NCBI GenBank assembly: GCA_019637155.1
Contig: JAHBWE010000003.1
Span: 434,001-498,000 of the forward strand
DNA: 64,000 nucleotides
Source: Labilithrix sp.
GTDB lineage: Bacteria; Myxococcota_A; Polyangia; Polyangiales; Polyangiaceae
Direction of reading: 5' to 3'
The position numbers and the translations under genes are program-made. Every line of letters begins with the position of its first letter. Position 1 is the first letter of the stretch. The notes below the pieces were generated by a model. That model was not told the DNA's origin and made no database searches. It saw only the letters and a list, made by a program, of their open reading frames with translations. Below, piece after piece: positions 24,380 through 33,314 of the stretch.

Positions 24380-25426
24380 CTACCCGCCCGAGCCGCTGCT
24401 GCCGCGGAACCAGCCCCCGCCGCCGCCGCTGCCCGAGCCGTAGTGCCAGCCCCAGCCGCGGTAGCCGGGGGTGATGAACGGGCGGCCGTACGCGAGGCCG
24501 AAGCCGCCGCGCGCGCGGCCGTAGAAGACGGGGTCGTCGACCAGCGTCCAGCGCTCCTTCGGGTAGTAGCTGCGCGGCGAGAAACGGAGCGCCCAGTCGA
24601 CCGGCTTCGAGAGGTCCGTCTTCGCGAGGAAGTCGAGGTCGACGAAGAAGATCGCGATGCCCGCCTGCGACCACGCGCGGAAGCTCTCGTAGAGATCGTC
24701 CTCCTCGACCTCCGCGTCGTCGAGGTCCTCGACGACGTACACCACCTTCGTGATCCCCCTGTCCTTCAGCGTCTGCGCGTCGGGCAGATCGCTCGCCTGC
24801 AGCATGTAGCGGTTGTCGTAGACGTCGTCGTCCGGCTCGTCGAAGCGGTACGCGAGGCGCCACGAGTCGAGGAGGAAGACCGGCGTCGCGCGATCGATCG
24901 CGGCCGGATCCGACGGCGGCAGCTTCGGCGGGTACAGGACCAGGCCCGCGAGCGTCTCCTCCGCCGGGACGAGGCCGGTGTTCGCCGGCCAGTTGTTGAA
25001 GGTGACGACCGGCGCGACCGGATCGGCCGCGTCGCGGCTCAGACGCGAGGCGAACACGCACGACGCGGCCCCGCGGAGATCGAGGAGCCACATCGTGCCC
25101 GCCGGGAGCCCCGCCTTCGCGAGGTTCGCCGCGGCGGCGTCGGCCTCGCCGAGGACGTCGAGCGCCTGGATGTCCGGGAGCGAGGCGTGCCCGCCCATCG
25201 GATCGACCGACGAGATGAGCGTCGCCTTGTGGTAGCGCGACCACGGGCTCGAGGGCTGGTTCTGCCAGCGCTGCGCGAGCTCGTTCGACGTCGGCAGCGT
25301 GTACTCCTTCGCGTCGGGGACGTCCTCCGACCAGAACGCGACGCTGACCGACGGCGTCCACGGCCGGAGCGAGCACCCCGCGCTGACGAGCGCGAAGGGG
25401 AACAAGACGCCGAGCCGCGCCCTCAT
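24380..25426 (-). CDS. Lipoprotein with Gly/Ser/Trp-rich C-terminus; last gene of a four-gene operon
   Basis: The 348-residue protein has a lipobox (LVSAGC, Cys 18). The body looks like an alpha/beta domain with strands such as 'TKVVYVVEDLDD' and 'IAIFFVDLDFLAK' and the phrase 'VVTFNNWPANTG'. The last 40 residues are very rich in Gly, Ser, Tyr and Trp (GWGWHYGSGSGGGGGWFRGS). I do not recognise the family. It follows the ATP-grasp gene by 10 bp and is probably co-transcribed with it. The envelope location and aromatic/Gly tail suggest surface interaction; this is inference only. Confidence 0.6.
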   Translation of the reverse strand: MRARLGVLFPFALVSAGCSLRPWTPSVSVAFWSEDVPDAKEYTLPTSNELAQRWQNQPSSPWSRYHKATLISSVDPMGGHASLPDIQALDVLGEADAAAANLAKAGLPAGTMWLLDLRGAASCVFASRLSRDAADPVAPVVTFNNWPANTGLVPAEETLAGLVLYPPKLPPSDPAAIDRATPVFLLDSWRLAYRFDEPDDDVYDNRYMLQASDLPDAQTLKDRGITKVVYVVEDLDDAEVEEDDLYESFRAWSQAGIAIFFVDLDFLAKTDLSKPVDWALRFSPRSYYPKERWTLVDDPVFYGRARGGFGLAYGRPFITPGYRGWGWHYGSGSGGGGGWFRGSSGSGG

Positions 25427-25436
25427 CGATCGGTCC

Positions 25437-26666
25437 TCATGGCTCCGCCCCGACGAAGACCGGGAGCACGAGCGCCTCGTGCGAGCAATGCGACGTCGCC
25501 GAGAAGCGCGCGAAGTAACCCGCGAACGCGCCGTCGAGGAGGTAGACGCCGAGCGTGACGAGGCGATCGCCCCACGGCGTCGCGATCGGGCGCTGGCGCA
25601 CGAAGCGCTGCGCGATCCACGCCTGATCGCCGTCCTCCTCCACGCTCGCGATCTCGTCCGCGATGAACGTCCACTCCTCGTCGGTGGTGAGCGCGCCGAC
25701 GTAGACGTGATCGCCGACGCGCGAGAGGTCGCGCTTGAGCACCCAGTCGGGGCGCTCGAGCAAGAGGCGCGGGCGCGAGAGATCGGCGACCTCCCGCGTC
25801 TCGGGGAACACCTCCCGCGCCGCCGCCGCGTCGTGCGCGAAGGCGCGCGCCATCGCGAGCTTCGACTGCGCGTGGATCCAGCGGAACGACGACATCGACG
25901 CGAGCTTCCCCGCCGCGGTCGCACGGACGATCGCGTCGATGTTCGACTGCCCCGCCATGTACTCGAGCGGATAGAAGCGGTACGCGACCGCGACGGCCTC
26001 GCCGCGCACGCCGACGCCGTCGCCGAGCGGCTTGAGCGCGGTCGGCGCGCAGCGAACGACGCGCGCGCCGCGCTCGCGGAGGAGGCGCTCGAGGATCGCG
26101 CACACCTGGAGGTCCTCCGCGTAGCCGGTCGCGTAGAGCAGCGCGACGAGGCCGCCGTTCGCGCGGCGGAGGAGCGTATCGGCGAGGGAGCCCGCGACGT
26201 GGGTCGGATCGCCGAACGACGCCGGCGCGCCCGCGCTCCGCGCGAGCCTCGGCAGCGCGAGCGTCTCGTTGTAGCCGCCGGGGCAGTCCGCGTTCACCTC
26301 GCACGCGATCCAGCGGCCGTCCTCCGCGAGGAGGAGATCGACGCGCGCGATCGCGCCGCGATCGCCGCCCGCGCGCGCGGCGGCGGCGAGGCGATCGACG
26401 TCGGGGTGGAAGCGGTAGCGCGCGCCCTCGCTCGGATCGGCGGCGGCGCGATCGGCCGCGTCCGCGACGAGCGTCCACGCGCGCTCCGCCGCGACGATCG
26501 CGGCGCGATGCGCGCTCGGCGAGAGGACGAACGGGTGCAGATCGACGCGGCGGCGGCCCATCGTCCACGCGTCCCAGACGAACCAGTGATGTTGGAGCTC
26601 GCGCTCGAGCGCCGGCAGCGCGAGGAGCGGATCGGCGACGCGCAGAGGCTCGACCGCGAGCTGCAT
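25437..26666 (-). CDS. Glutathionylspermidine-synthase-like ATP-grasp enzyme
   Basis: The 409-residue protein has the hallmarks of the GSP-synthase preATP-grasp family: 'RVDLLLAEDGRWIACEVNAD' followed by PGGYNET (Glu/Asn/Asp metal site), 'VLKRDLSRVGDHVYVG' (Lys of the ATP site), 'WIAQRFV' and a final 'LGVYLLDGAFAGYFARFS'. These enzymes form amide bonds by acyl-phosphate chemistry. The N-terminal amidase of true GspS is missing and the length is that of stand-alone ligase homologues. The substrate is unknown. It is sandwiched between two lipoprotein genes (2 bp and 10 bp gaps), unusual company for a small-molecule ligase. Confidence 0.75.
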   Translation of the reverse strand: MQLAVEPLRVADPLLALPALERELQHHWFVWDAWTMGRRRVDLHPFVLSPSAHRAAIVAAERAWTLVADAADRAAADPSEGARYRFHPDVDRLAAAARAGGDRGAIARVDLLLAEDGRWIACEVNADCPGGYNETLALPRLARSAGAPASFGDPTHVAGSLADTLLRRANGGLVALLYATGYAEDLQVCAILERLLRERGARVVRCAPTALKPLGDGVGVRGEAVAVAYRFYPLEYMAGQSNIDAIVRATAAGKLASMSSFRWIHAQSKLAMARAFAHDAAAAREVFPETREVADLSRPRLLLERPDWVLKRDLSRVGDHVYVGALTTDEEWTFIADEIASVEEDGDQAWIAQRFVRQRPIATPWGDRLVTLGVYLLDGAFAGYFARFSATSHCSHEALVLPVFVGAEP

Positions 26667-26668
26667 CG

Positions 26669-27757
26669 TCAGGGCAGCCTCCGCGCGAGGCTGTCCCAGA
26701 GCTTCGGGTCCTCCGCCCCGAGGCTGTAGAAGAGGACGCCGACGTTCTCGCCGAGGACCGGCGGCGCCCACCCGCCGAGCGCGACCGCGGTCGAGTCCGC
26801 GTCGTCGAACCAGGTCATGTGCGACTCGCCGCCGAAGCTGGTCCACGACACGTACGCCGCCTGGGTGGGGCCGCGGTAGATCGGCTGACCGCCGATCGCC
26901 GCCGCCGCGATCGCCTCGTTGTACGAGACGCCGCGCACGCCGCGGGGCCCGAAGTCGATGCCGTAGAGCGGGAACGAGACGTCGACGTTCGGCGTCGCGG
27001 ACTGGGCGAGGCGCACCGCGTCCACCGCCCAGCCGGGATCGATCGTCGGACCGGCCTGGCTCTCGGAGTAGTCGAGCGTCATCACGCGCATGCGATCGAC
27101 GTGCGGCGCGAGCTCGACCCGGTTGAACGCCTCCCCGCCGGGGAGATCGCTCGGCGTCGTGACCGACGGCGGGATGAAGACGCCGAGGCGCTTCTGCGGG
27201 CGGATCCGTCCGGCGAGGCCCCGCACGAGGCTCGTCACGTCCGCGCGCGCGTCGTCGGGGAGCTTCTGGAGGTCGATCTCCACGCCGTCGGCCGCCTCGA
27301 CCGCGGGCACCACCGTCTCGAGGAAGCGCCGCTGCCACGCCGGCTGCGCGAGCCACGCGCGGGTCTGCGCGCCGTCGTAGCGCTGCCCCGACTCGTCGGT
27401 GAACGAGACGCCGAGGTGGACGCGGTAGCCCTCCCGCTTGATGTCGCCGACGAGCCCCGCGAGCGCCGCCTTCGCGCTCGGATCGCGCGGGCCGACGGTG
27501 CCGTCCTCGCGCGGGACGAGGCACAAGAGGATCACGTCGCCGCCGCGGAGCACGCGCTTCGCCGACGCGGTCGCGAGCGTGGAGCGCTGCCACGTGTCGA
27601 GCACGCAGCCGTCGACGACGACCGAGCTCCTGCGATCGGGCAGGTCGACGTCCGCGTTCAAGCCGACCGCGCCGCGCGTGCCGCCCGAGTCGGAGCCGCA
27701 GGCGTAGAGCGCGAACGCGAGGACGGGCACGAGGAGCGACTTCATGATTCTCATCAT
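26669..27757 (-). CDS. GH18-like glycosidase-fold lipoprotein with substituted catalytic Glu
   Basis: The roughly 362-residue protein has a lipoprotein signal (ALYAC). The rest reads as a TIM-barrel of the GH18/YaaH type: 'GYRVHLGVSF', 'DGVEIDLQKL', 'RLGVFIPPSV', 'MRVMTLDYSES', 'VDVSFPLYGIDFGP' and 'VGVLFYSLG'. The catalytic signature is normally D-G-x-D-x-D-x-E. Here it ends in Gln at the proton-donor position, so hydrolysis is doubtful and a carbohydrate-binding role is possible. Three in-frame ATGs exist; 27757 overlaps the previous stop (ATGATGA), while 27745 starts directly at the signal peptide. Confidence 0.68.
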   Translation of the reverse strand: MMRIMKSLLVPVLAFALYACGSDSGGTRGAVGLNADVDLPDRRSSVVVDGCVLDTWQRSTLATASAKRVLRGGDVILLCLVPREDGTVGPRDPSAKAALAGLVGDIKREGYRVHLGVSFTDESGQRYDGAQTRAWLAQPAWQRRFLETVVPAVEAADGVEIDLQKLPDDARADVTSLVRGLAGRIRPQKRLGVFIPPSVTTPSDLPGGEAFNRVELAPHVDRMRVMTLDYSESQAGPTIDPGWAVDAVRLAQSATPNVDVSFPLYGIDFGPRGVRGVSYNEAIAAAAIGGQPIYRGPTQAAYVSWTSFGGESHMTWFDDADSTAVALGGWAPPVLGENVGVLFYSLGAEDPKLWDSLARRLP

Positions 27758-28422
27758 CGACCCCATTCGAAGCGGAGACCAACCATCCCGCCGTTGAGCC
27801 ATGAATGTTCGTAGAGGCGCGGGATGACCTGGAGACACACCCGCGTCGTCGGATCGAGCCGGCGACATCCCTCGAGCTCGGCCTGCACGAGGAACGTCAT
27901 CGTGAGCGTGTTCTCGAGCTCGTGGACCTCCGAGCCCGCCGCGACGGAGCCGTCGACGGAGATGAAGCTCACGCCGGTGCGGAGCGCCGCCTCGAACATG
28001 TAGCGCCGGTGCTTCCAGCGCCGACCGATGCCGGGCAAGAGGAAGTCCGCGCGGCGCGTGGTCCAGTCGCGCGTGCGCGCGATCGAGCCGTCGAGCGACG
28101 TCACCGTCGTCGGGTACGAGCCGACCGCCCAGAAGAAGTTGCCGCCCAGAGTGGGGATCTTCCACCGATCGTCGAGGACGATGTCGACGTCGAGCTGGAA
28201 GCCGACGAGCGCGCGAGCGCCGCGCGACTTGATGCTGTTCTCGCCGACGTCGCGCGAGCTCGTGCTGATCTTCTCGGTGTCGAACGCGGGGGTCTCGCGG
28301 AGCCAGCCGCCCGCCATCGTGGCGCCGAGCTGAACGTCCCAGTCGGCGCGCAGAGGTCGTGACACGCCGACGACCGCGAACGCAGTCGCAAGGCCGACGC
28401 CGATCCCCTTCCGAGCTGCCAC
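27754..28422 (-). CDS. Exported protein, probable outer-membrane beta-barrel-like; first gene of operon
   Basis: The 222-residue protein has a signal peptide cut near 'RPLRADWD'. The rest shows alternating amphipathic strands with aromatic ends (DVQLGATMAGGWL, RYMFEAALRTGVSF, MVGLRFEWGR) and finishes with a strand resembling an outer-membrane terminal strand. No family recognised. Start GTG 28422. It overlaps the GH18-like gene and heads the four-gene leftward operon. It is divergent from the ABC transporter, leaving a 138-bp promoter region. Confidence 0.6.
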   Translation of the reverse strand: MAARKGIGVGLATAFAVVGVSRPLRADWDVQLGATMAGGWLRETPAFDTEKISTSSRDVGENSIKSRGARALVGFQLDVDIVLDDRWKIPTLGGNFFWAVGSYPTTVTSLDGSIARTRDWTTRRADFLLPGIGRRWKHRRYMFEAALRTGVSFISVDGSVAAGSEVHELENTLTMTFLVQAELEGCRRLDPTTRVCLQVIPRLYEHSWLNGGMVGLRFEWGR

Positions 28423-28560
28423 GAGCTTTCACACTAGGGCGCGCCGGTCGTTCGTGCAGGCCGAATTTGCACGACCGCGACGAATCGGTGGGGGCTGCAA
28501 CGGGGGTGTGAAGGAGGATTCATACCCGACGAGGAGGGCCCGCGTCGTAGCATCCGCGCG

Positions 28561-30066
28561 GTGCGGCTCCGAGCGCTCGCCTTCCTCCTCGTCGTCGCCG
28601 TCGCGTGTTTGCTCGCGTGCAACGGAAGCGAGCGCGCGACCGGCGGCCTCGCGCGCGTGAAGGCCGCGGGCGTGCTCCGGTGGGGCGGCGACGTCCAGGG
28701 CGGCGAGCCCTACGTGTACGACGATCCCGACGAGCCGGGCCACCTCGTCGGCTTCGAGGTCGAGATCGCCGACGCGATCGCGAAGGAGCTCGGCGTGCGC
28801 GCGGAGCTCGTGCAAAACGACTGGGCGAACCTCGTGCCCTCGCTCGAGCGCGGCACCTTCGACGTCGTCATGAACGGGCTCGAGGTGACGGAGAGCCGCG
28901 TCGGCCGCGTCCTCTTCACGCGCCCGTACTACGCGTTCGCCGAGCGCTTGATGGTGCGCGCCGACGACACGTCGATGCGGCCGGAGCTCGCCTCGCTCCA
29001 CGGCAAGAAGGTCGGCACCCTCGCGAACAGCCTCGCGTGGGAGATGCTCCGCGGCACCGCGGAGGTGGTCCCTTACGAAGGCGTGGAGGAGCCCTACGCG
29101 GACCTCGTCAGCGGTCGCACCGACGCGGTGCTCCTCGACGACATCATCGCGACGCGCTACGGCGAGCCGAAGCCGGAGCTGAAGGTCCTCGGCGATCTCC
29201 GCGAGGGCTACTACTCGATCGCGCTCCGCCCCGCCGACGCGGACCTCAAGGCGGCGATCGACGACGCGATCGGCAAGATCGCGGCGCGCGGCGAGCTCCA
29301 GGCGATCCTCGAGCGGAGCCGCCTCTGGAACGAGCGCCAGCCCAAGCTCCGTATGTGGTCGCCGGACGATCAGGCGAAGATGATCGGCGCGCCGCCCGCG
29401 CCGCCGCCGATGGGCCGCGGTCACGTCGTCCTCTTCTTGAAGGGCGCCGGCGTCACGCTCTTCGTCTCCACCCTCGCGATGGGGATCGCGATCCCGCTCG
29501 GGCTGCTCCTCGCGCTCGGGCGGATGTTCGGCGGACGCACCGCCGCGCGCCTCGCCTCCGCGTACGTCGAGGTCTATCGCGGCACGCCGGTGCTGTTGCA
29601 GCTCTACCTCCTCTATTACGGCCTCGCGCCGGTGCTGAAGCTCGGCGCGATCGAGGCCGCCGTCATCGGCCTCGGCATGAACTACGCGGCCTACGAGGCG
29701 GAGGTGTACCGCGCCGGCATGCAGGCGGTGCCGAAGGCGCAGCTCGAAGCCGCCCTCGCGCTCGGCATGTCGACGCGGCTCGCGCTCCGCCGCGTCGTCG
29801 TCCCGCAGGCGCTCCGCCACGCGATCCCGAACGTGACGAACGACTTCATCGCGCTCTTGAAGGACAGCTCGCTCGTGAGCGTCATCACCGTCGTCGAGCT
29901 CACGAAGCAGATGACGATCACCGCCGTCGACGTGCGCTCGTGGATCGGACCCGGCCTCCTCTGCGCCGGCCTCTACTTCGCGATGAGCTTCCCGCTCGGC
30001 GTGATCTCGCGGCGCCTCGAGAAGAAGCTCGAGGGCGAGCGCGAAGCGGAGGCGCACGCGACGTGA
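28561..30066 (+). CDS. Polar amino-acid ABC transporter: fused substrate-binding protein and permease
   Basis: The 501-residue protein has a lipoprotein-type signal (LLAC), a family 3 solute-binding domain (about 30-270; VLRWGGDV, GFEVEIADAIAKEL, GTFDVVMNGLEVT, GTLANS) and then a permease domain (about 290-495, five TMs). The permease has the HisM/GlnP signature 'EVYRGTPVLLQLYLLYYGL' and the EAA-type loop 'YEAEVYRAGMQAVPKAQLEAALALGMS'. Fusion of binding protein and permease is known in Gram-positive and some other bacteria, and fixes binding protein to transporter 1:1. Start GTG. The ATPase gene overlaps its stop. Confidence 0.92.
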   Translation: MRLRALAFLLVVAVACLLACNGSERATGGLARVKAAGVLRWGGDVQGGEPYVYDDPDEPGHLVGFEVEIADAIAKELGVRAELVQNDWANLVPSLERGTFDVVMNGLEVTESRVGRVLFTRPYYAFAERLMVRADDTSMRPELASLHGKKVGTLANSLAWEMLRGTAEVVPYEGVEEPYADLVSGRTDAVLLDDIIATRYGEPKPELKVLGDLREGYYSIALRPADADLKAAIDDAIGKIAARGELQAILERSRLWNERQPKLRMWSPDDQAKMIGAPPAPPPMGRGHVVLFLKGAGVTLFVSTLAMGIAIPLGLLLALGRMFGGRTAARLASAYVEVYRGTPVLLQLYLLYYGLAPVLKLGAIEAAVIGLGMNYAAYEAEVYRAGMQAVPKAQLEAALALGMSTRLALRRVVVPQALRHAIPNVTNDFIALLKDSSLVSVITVVELTKQMTITAVDVRSWIGPGLLCAGLYFAMSFPLGVISRRLEKKLEGEREAEAHAT

Positions 30067-30740
30067 TCTCGATCAAGACCCTACAGAAGTCCTTCGACGG
30101 GCGGACGATCCTGGGCGGGATCAGCCTCTCCTTCGAGAAGGGCAAGGTCACCACGATGGTGGGGCCCTCCGGCGGCGGGAAGTCGACGCTCCTTCGCTGC
30201 GTCAACGGGCTCGAGACGTTCGACGCGGGCGCGATCGACGTCGGCGGCCTGACGTTGACCCCCGGCGCGACGGACCGCGCGCTGCTCCGCGCGGTGCGGC
30301 TGAAGGCGGGGATGGTGTTCCAGCACTACGGCCTCTTCTCGCACATGACCGCGCTCAGGAACGTGATGGAAGCGCCGACCCACGTGAAGAAGGTGCCGGT
30401 CGAGGAGGCGCGCGAACAGGCGCTCGCGCTGCTCGAGCGCGTCGGCCTCTCGCATCGCAAGGACGCCTTCCCGCGCGAGCTCTCCGGCGGCGAGCAGCAG
30501 CGCGTCGCGATCGCGCGCGCCCTCGCGATGGAGCCGGAGGCGCTCCTCCTCGACGAGCCGACGAGCGCGCTCGATCCCGAGCGGAAGATCGAGGTCGTCA
30601 CCGTGCTCCGCGACCTCGCGAAAGCGGGGGCGACGATGGTGATCGTCACCCACGAGCTCGCCGTCGTCCGCGATTTCGCCGATCGCGTCGTCACCCTCCG
30701 CAACGGCGCCATCGTTGACGACATCCATCCGCAGAAGTAG
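30063..30740 (+). CDS. Polar amino-acid ABC transporter ATP-binding protein
   Basis: The 225-residue protein is a complete GlnQ-type ATPase: Walker A GPSGGGKST, Q-loop 'MVFQHYGLFSHMT', signature LSGGEQQR, Walker B 'ALLLDEPTSALD' and H-switch 'VTHEL'. The GTG start overlaps the permease stop (GTGA at 30063-30066), giving stoichiometric coupling. It powers uptake by the fused binding protein/permease. Substrate is probably a polar amino acid; not resolvable here. Confidence 0.94.
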   Translation: MISIKTLQKSFDGRTILGGISLSFEKGKVTTMVGPSGGGKSTLLRCVNGLETFDAGAIDVGGLTLTPGATDRALLRAVRLKAGMVFQHYGLFSHMTALRNVMEAPTHVKKVPVEEAREQALALLERVGLSHRKDAFPRELSGGEQQRVAIARALAMEPEALLLDEPTSALDPERKIEVVTVLRDLAKAGATMVIVTHELAVVRDFADRVVTLRNGAIVDDIHPQK

Positions 30741-30768
30741 ACGTACGTCCGTTAAAGGAGAGAAGCCT

Positions 30769-31428
30769 ATGTCCCTGCGCATCAACGACACCGCTCCGAA
30801 CTTCAAGGCCAAGACCACCCAGGGCGAGATCGACTTCCACGAGTGGATCGGCGACGGCTACGCGATCCTCTTCTCGCACCCGAAGGACTTCACGCCGGTC
30901 TGTACGACCGAGCTCGGCTACATGGCGAAGCTCGAGCCGGAGTTCAAGAAGAGGAACACGAAGATCATCGGCCTCTCGGTCGACCCCGTCGACGACCACG
31001 CGAAGTGGGCGGCCGACATCGAGGAGACGCAAGGCGCGAAGGTCAACTACCCGCTGATCGGCGACAGCGATCTCGCGGTCGCGAAGCTCTACAACATGCT
31101 GCCGGCCGAAGAGGCGGGCACGTCGCAGGGCCGCACCGCCGCGACGAACGCGACCGTGCGCACCGTGTTCGTCATCGGCCCGGACAAGAAGATCAAGCTG
31201 CAGCTCACCTACCCGATGACGACGGGCCGCAACTTCGACGAGATCCTCCGCGTCCTCGAGTCGATCCAGCTCACCGCGAAGCACAAGGTCGCGACGCCGG
31301 TGAACTGGAAGAACGGCGACGACGTCATCATCGCGGGATCGGTGAGCGACGACGAGGCGAAGAAGCTCTACCCCGAGGGCTTCAAGCAGCCGAAGCCGTA
31401 CCTCCGCATCGTCAAGCAGCCCCAGTAA
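30769..31428 (+). CDS. 1-Cys peroxiredoxin (Prx6 family)
   Basis: The 219-residue protein has the Prx6 active site 'HPKDFTPVCTTEL' with the peroxidatic Cys45 and lacks a conserved C-terminal resolving Cys. The C-terminal region (VATPVNWKNGDDVII, PYLRIVKQPQ) matches Prx6/AhpC-like proteins of this length. It reduces H2O2 and organic peroxides in the cytoplasm. AAAGGAG 8 bp before ATG 30769 is a strong ribosome site and fixes the start. It follows the ABC ATPase gene by 28 bp. The 3' end overlaps the convergent histidine kinase gene by 17 bp. Confidence 0.94.
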   Translation: MSLRINDTAPNFKAKTTQGEIDFHEWIGDGYAILFSHPKDFTPVCTTELGYMAKLEPEFKKRNTKIIGLSVDPVDDHAKWAADIEETQGAKVNYPLIGDSDLAVAKLYNMLPAEEAGTSQGRTAATNATVRTVFVIGPDKKIKLQLTYPMTTGRNFDEILRVLESIQLTAKHKVATPVNWKNGDDVIIAGSVSDDEAKKLYPEGFKQPKPYLRIVKQPQ

Positions 31429-33214
31429 GGGCCGGCCGCTCCAGCGCCGCGCGGACCTTCTCCGCGAGCTCGGCGGGGGTGAACGGCTTCTGCAAGTAGG
31501 CCACGGCGTCCATCACGACGCCGTGGCGGACGACGTTGTCGTCGTTGTAGCCGGACATGAAGAGCACCTTGAGCGACGGGCGCGCGCCGGTGAGACGGCG
31601 CGCGAGCTCGGCGCCGCCCATCTGCGGCATCACCACGTCGGTGAGGAGGAGGTCTACCTCGGTCGCGTCACGCGCGAGCGCCTCGAGCGGGCTCTTCGCC
31701 TCGACGACGCGATGGCCCTGCCGCTCGAGCGCGCGGCGCGTGACGGCGCGCACCTGGTCGTCGTCCTCGACGAGGAGGACGGTCGCGCGCGCGGCCGGCG
31801 CGATCGCGGGCGGCGCGGCGGCGGCGACGGAGGGCCTCTGCCGGCGCGTGCGCGGGAGGACGATCTCGAACCTCGTGCCCGCGCCCGGCGCGCTCGCGAC
31901 GTGGATCGTCCCGCCCGCCTGATCGACGAACGCGTGCGCGGTGGAGAGGCCGAGGCCGGTCCCCTTCCCTTGCTCCTTCGTCGTGAAGAACGGCTCGAAC
32001 ACGCGCGCGGTCGTCGCCGCGTCCATGCCGCAGCCGGTGTCGGTCACCGACACGACGAGCGCGTCTGTCCCGCGCTCGGCGAGCCCGATCGTGAGCTTGC
32101 CGCCGGTCGGCATCGCGTCGCGCGCGTTGACGACGAGGTTCATCAGCACCTGCTCGAAGCCGCTGCGATCGACGCGAACGAGCGGCGCCTCGCGGAGGGC
32201 GGCGGCGGCGCAGACGAGCTCGACGTCCTCGCCGACGACGCGCGCGAGCATCTTCTCCATCCCCTCGAGGAGCGCGGCGAGATCGACGACGACCGGCTGG
32301 AAGAGGTGGTGGCGGCTGAAGACGAGGAGCTGCCGCGTGAGCTCCGCCGCGCGACGGCCGGCGGTCATCACCTCCTCGACGTCTTCCCTCACGTCCGGCA
32401 GGTCGGCGACGCGCTCGAGCAGCGTGTCGCCGTAGCCGAGGATGACGGAGAGCATGTTGTTGAAGTCGTGCGCGACGCCGCCCGCGAGGCGGCCGACCGC
32501 CTCCATCTTCTGCGACTGGCGCAGCTGCGCGAGGAGCGCCTCGTATCGCTGCTCGGCGTCGCGCCACGCGGTGATGTCCGTCGCCGTCACGAGGGCGCCG
32601 CCGTCGAGGATCGGCGTCGACTCGAGCAGCGCGAGGCAGCGCGCGCCGTTCGAGCGCACGAGGTGGACCTTCGTGGCGCCGCGCGGGAAGACGGCGAGGC
32701 GCTCCTTCATCGCGGCGTGATCGTCCGGCGCGACGAGCTCGAGGACGTGACGCCCGGCGACGGCGGACGGCGCGTAGCCGAGCATCTCGGCCATCCGCGC
32801 GTTCACCGACCTCGTCGCGCCGTTCGCGTCGAGGATCCAGACGCCGACGTTCTCGCTCTCGACCGCCCAGCGGAAGAGCGCACGATGGTCCGGCCGCACG
32901 CGCGCGAGGACGAGATCGAGGCGCGCGAGCTCTTCGGGAGCGACGACGTCCGCCGCGCCCGCGCGGATTACCGCGACGATCTCCGCCGCCGCGACGCCCG
33001 GCGGCGCGACGACCACACACGTCGCCACCGGCGCGAGCTGGCTGAGCCGTGGGCGCGCGCTCCACGCGAGGAGGACGACGTCCCACCCGCCGGCGACGAG
33101 GGCGCGCAGCTCATCCGCGCGCGGCGGAAGCACGACGACGTCCGCGCTCGCGAGCTGCGCCCGCGCCGCTGCCGCAACTTCGCCGTCTTCCTCGTCCACG
33201 ACGACTACGCGCAC
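31412..33214 (-). CDS. Hybrid sensor histidine kinase: pseudo-receiver, PAS, HisKA-HATPase, receiver
   Basis: The 600-residue protein has these parts in order: an N-terminal receiver-like fold (about 1-108), a PAS domain (about 113-225; ENVGVWILDANG), HisKA with GGVAHDFNNML (phospho-His), HATPase (N-box 'LMNLVVNARDAM', 'DTGCGM', 'GTGLGLSTAHAFV') and a C-terminal receiver (about 475-590; 'LLVEDDDQV', phospho-Asp in 'LLLTDVVMPQMGG', Lys in 'YLQKPF'). The first receiver lacks the phospho-acceptor Asp at the expected strand end (WDVVLLAWSARP), so it is a pseudo-receiver. There is no TM, so it is a cytoplasmic sensor. Start GTG. It is divergent from the giant Ser/Thr kinase gene 100 bp away. Confidence 0.9.
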   Translation of the reverse strand: MRVVVVDEEDGEVAAAARAQLASADVVVLPPRADELRALVAGGWDVVLLAWSARPRLSQLAPVATCVVVAPPGVAAAEIVAVIRAGAADVVAPEELARLDLVLARVRPDHRALFRWAVESENVGVWILDANGATRSVNARMAEMLGYAPSAVAGRHVLELVAPDDHAAMKERLAVFPRGATKVHLVRSNGARCLALLESTPILDGGALVTATDITAWRDAEQRYEALLAQLRQSQKMEAVGRLAGGVAHDFNNMLSVILGYGDTLLERVADLPDVREDVEEVMTAGRRAAELTRQLLVFSRHHLFQPVVVDLAALLEGMEKMLARVVGEDVELVCAAAALREAPLVRVDRSGFEQVLMNLVVNARDAMPTGGKLTIGLAERGTDALVVSVTDTGCGMDAATTARVFEPFFTTKEQGKGTGLGLSTAHAFVDQAGGTIHVASAPGAGTRFEIVLPRTRRQRPSVAAAAPPAIAPAARATVLLVEDDDQVRAVTRRALERQGHRVVEAKSPLEALARDATEVDLLLTDVVMPQMGGAELARRLTGARPSLKVLFMSGYNDDNVVRHGVVMDAVAYLQKPFTPAELAEKVRAALERPALTGAA

Positions 33215-33314
33215 ACGTCCGCCCTGCTCCCTGCCCCAGGGCTCACTCTAGCCGGATTGGAGCCGAACGACGATCCGTCATCGCGCCGCGGGCCCCGCCG
33301 GGCCGATCTCCGGT

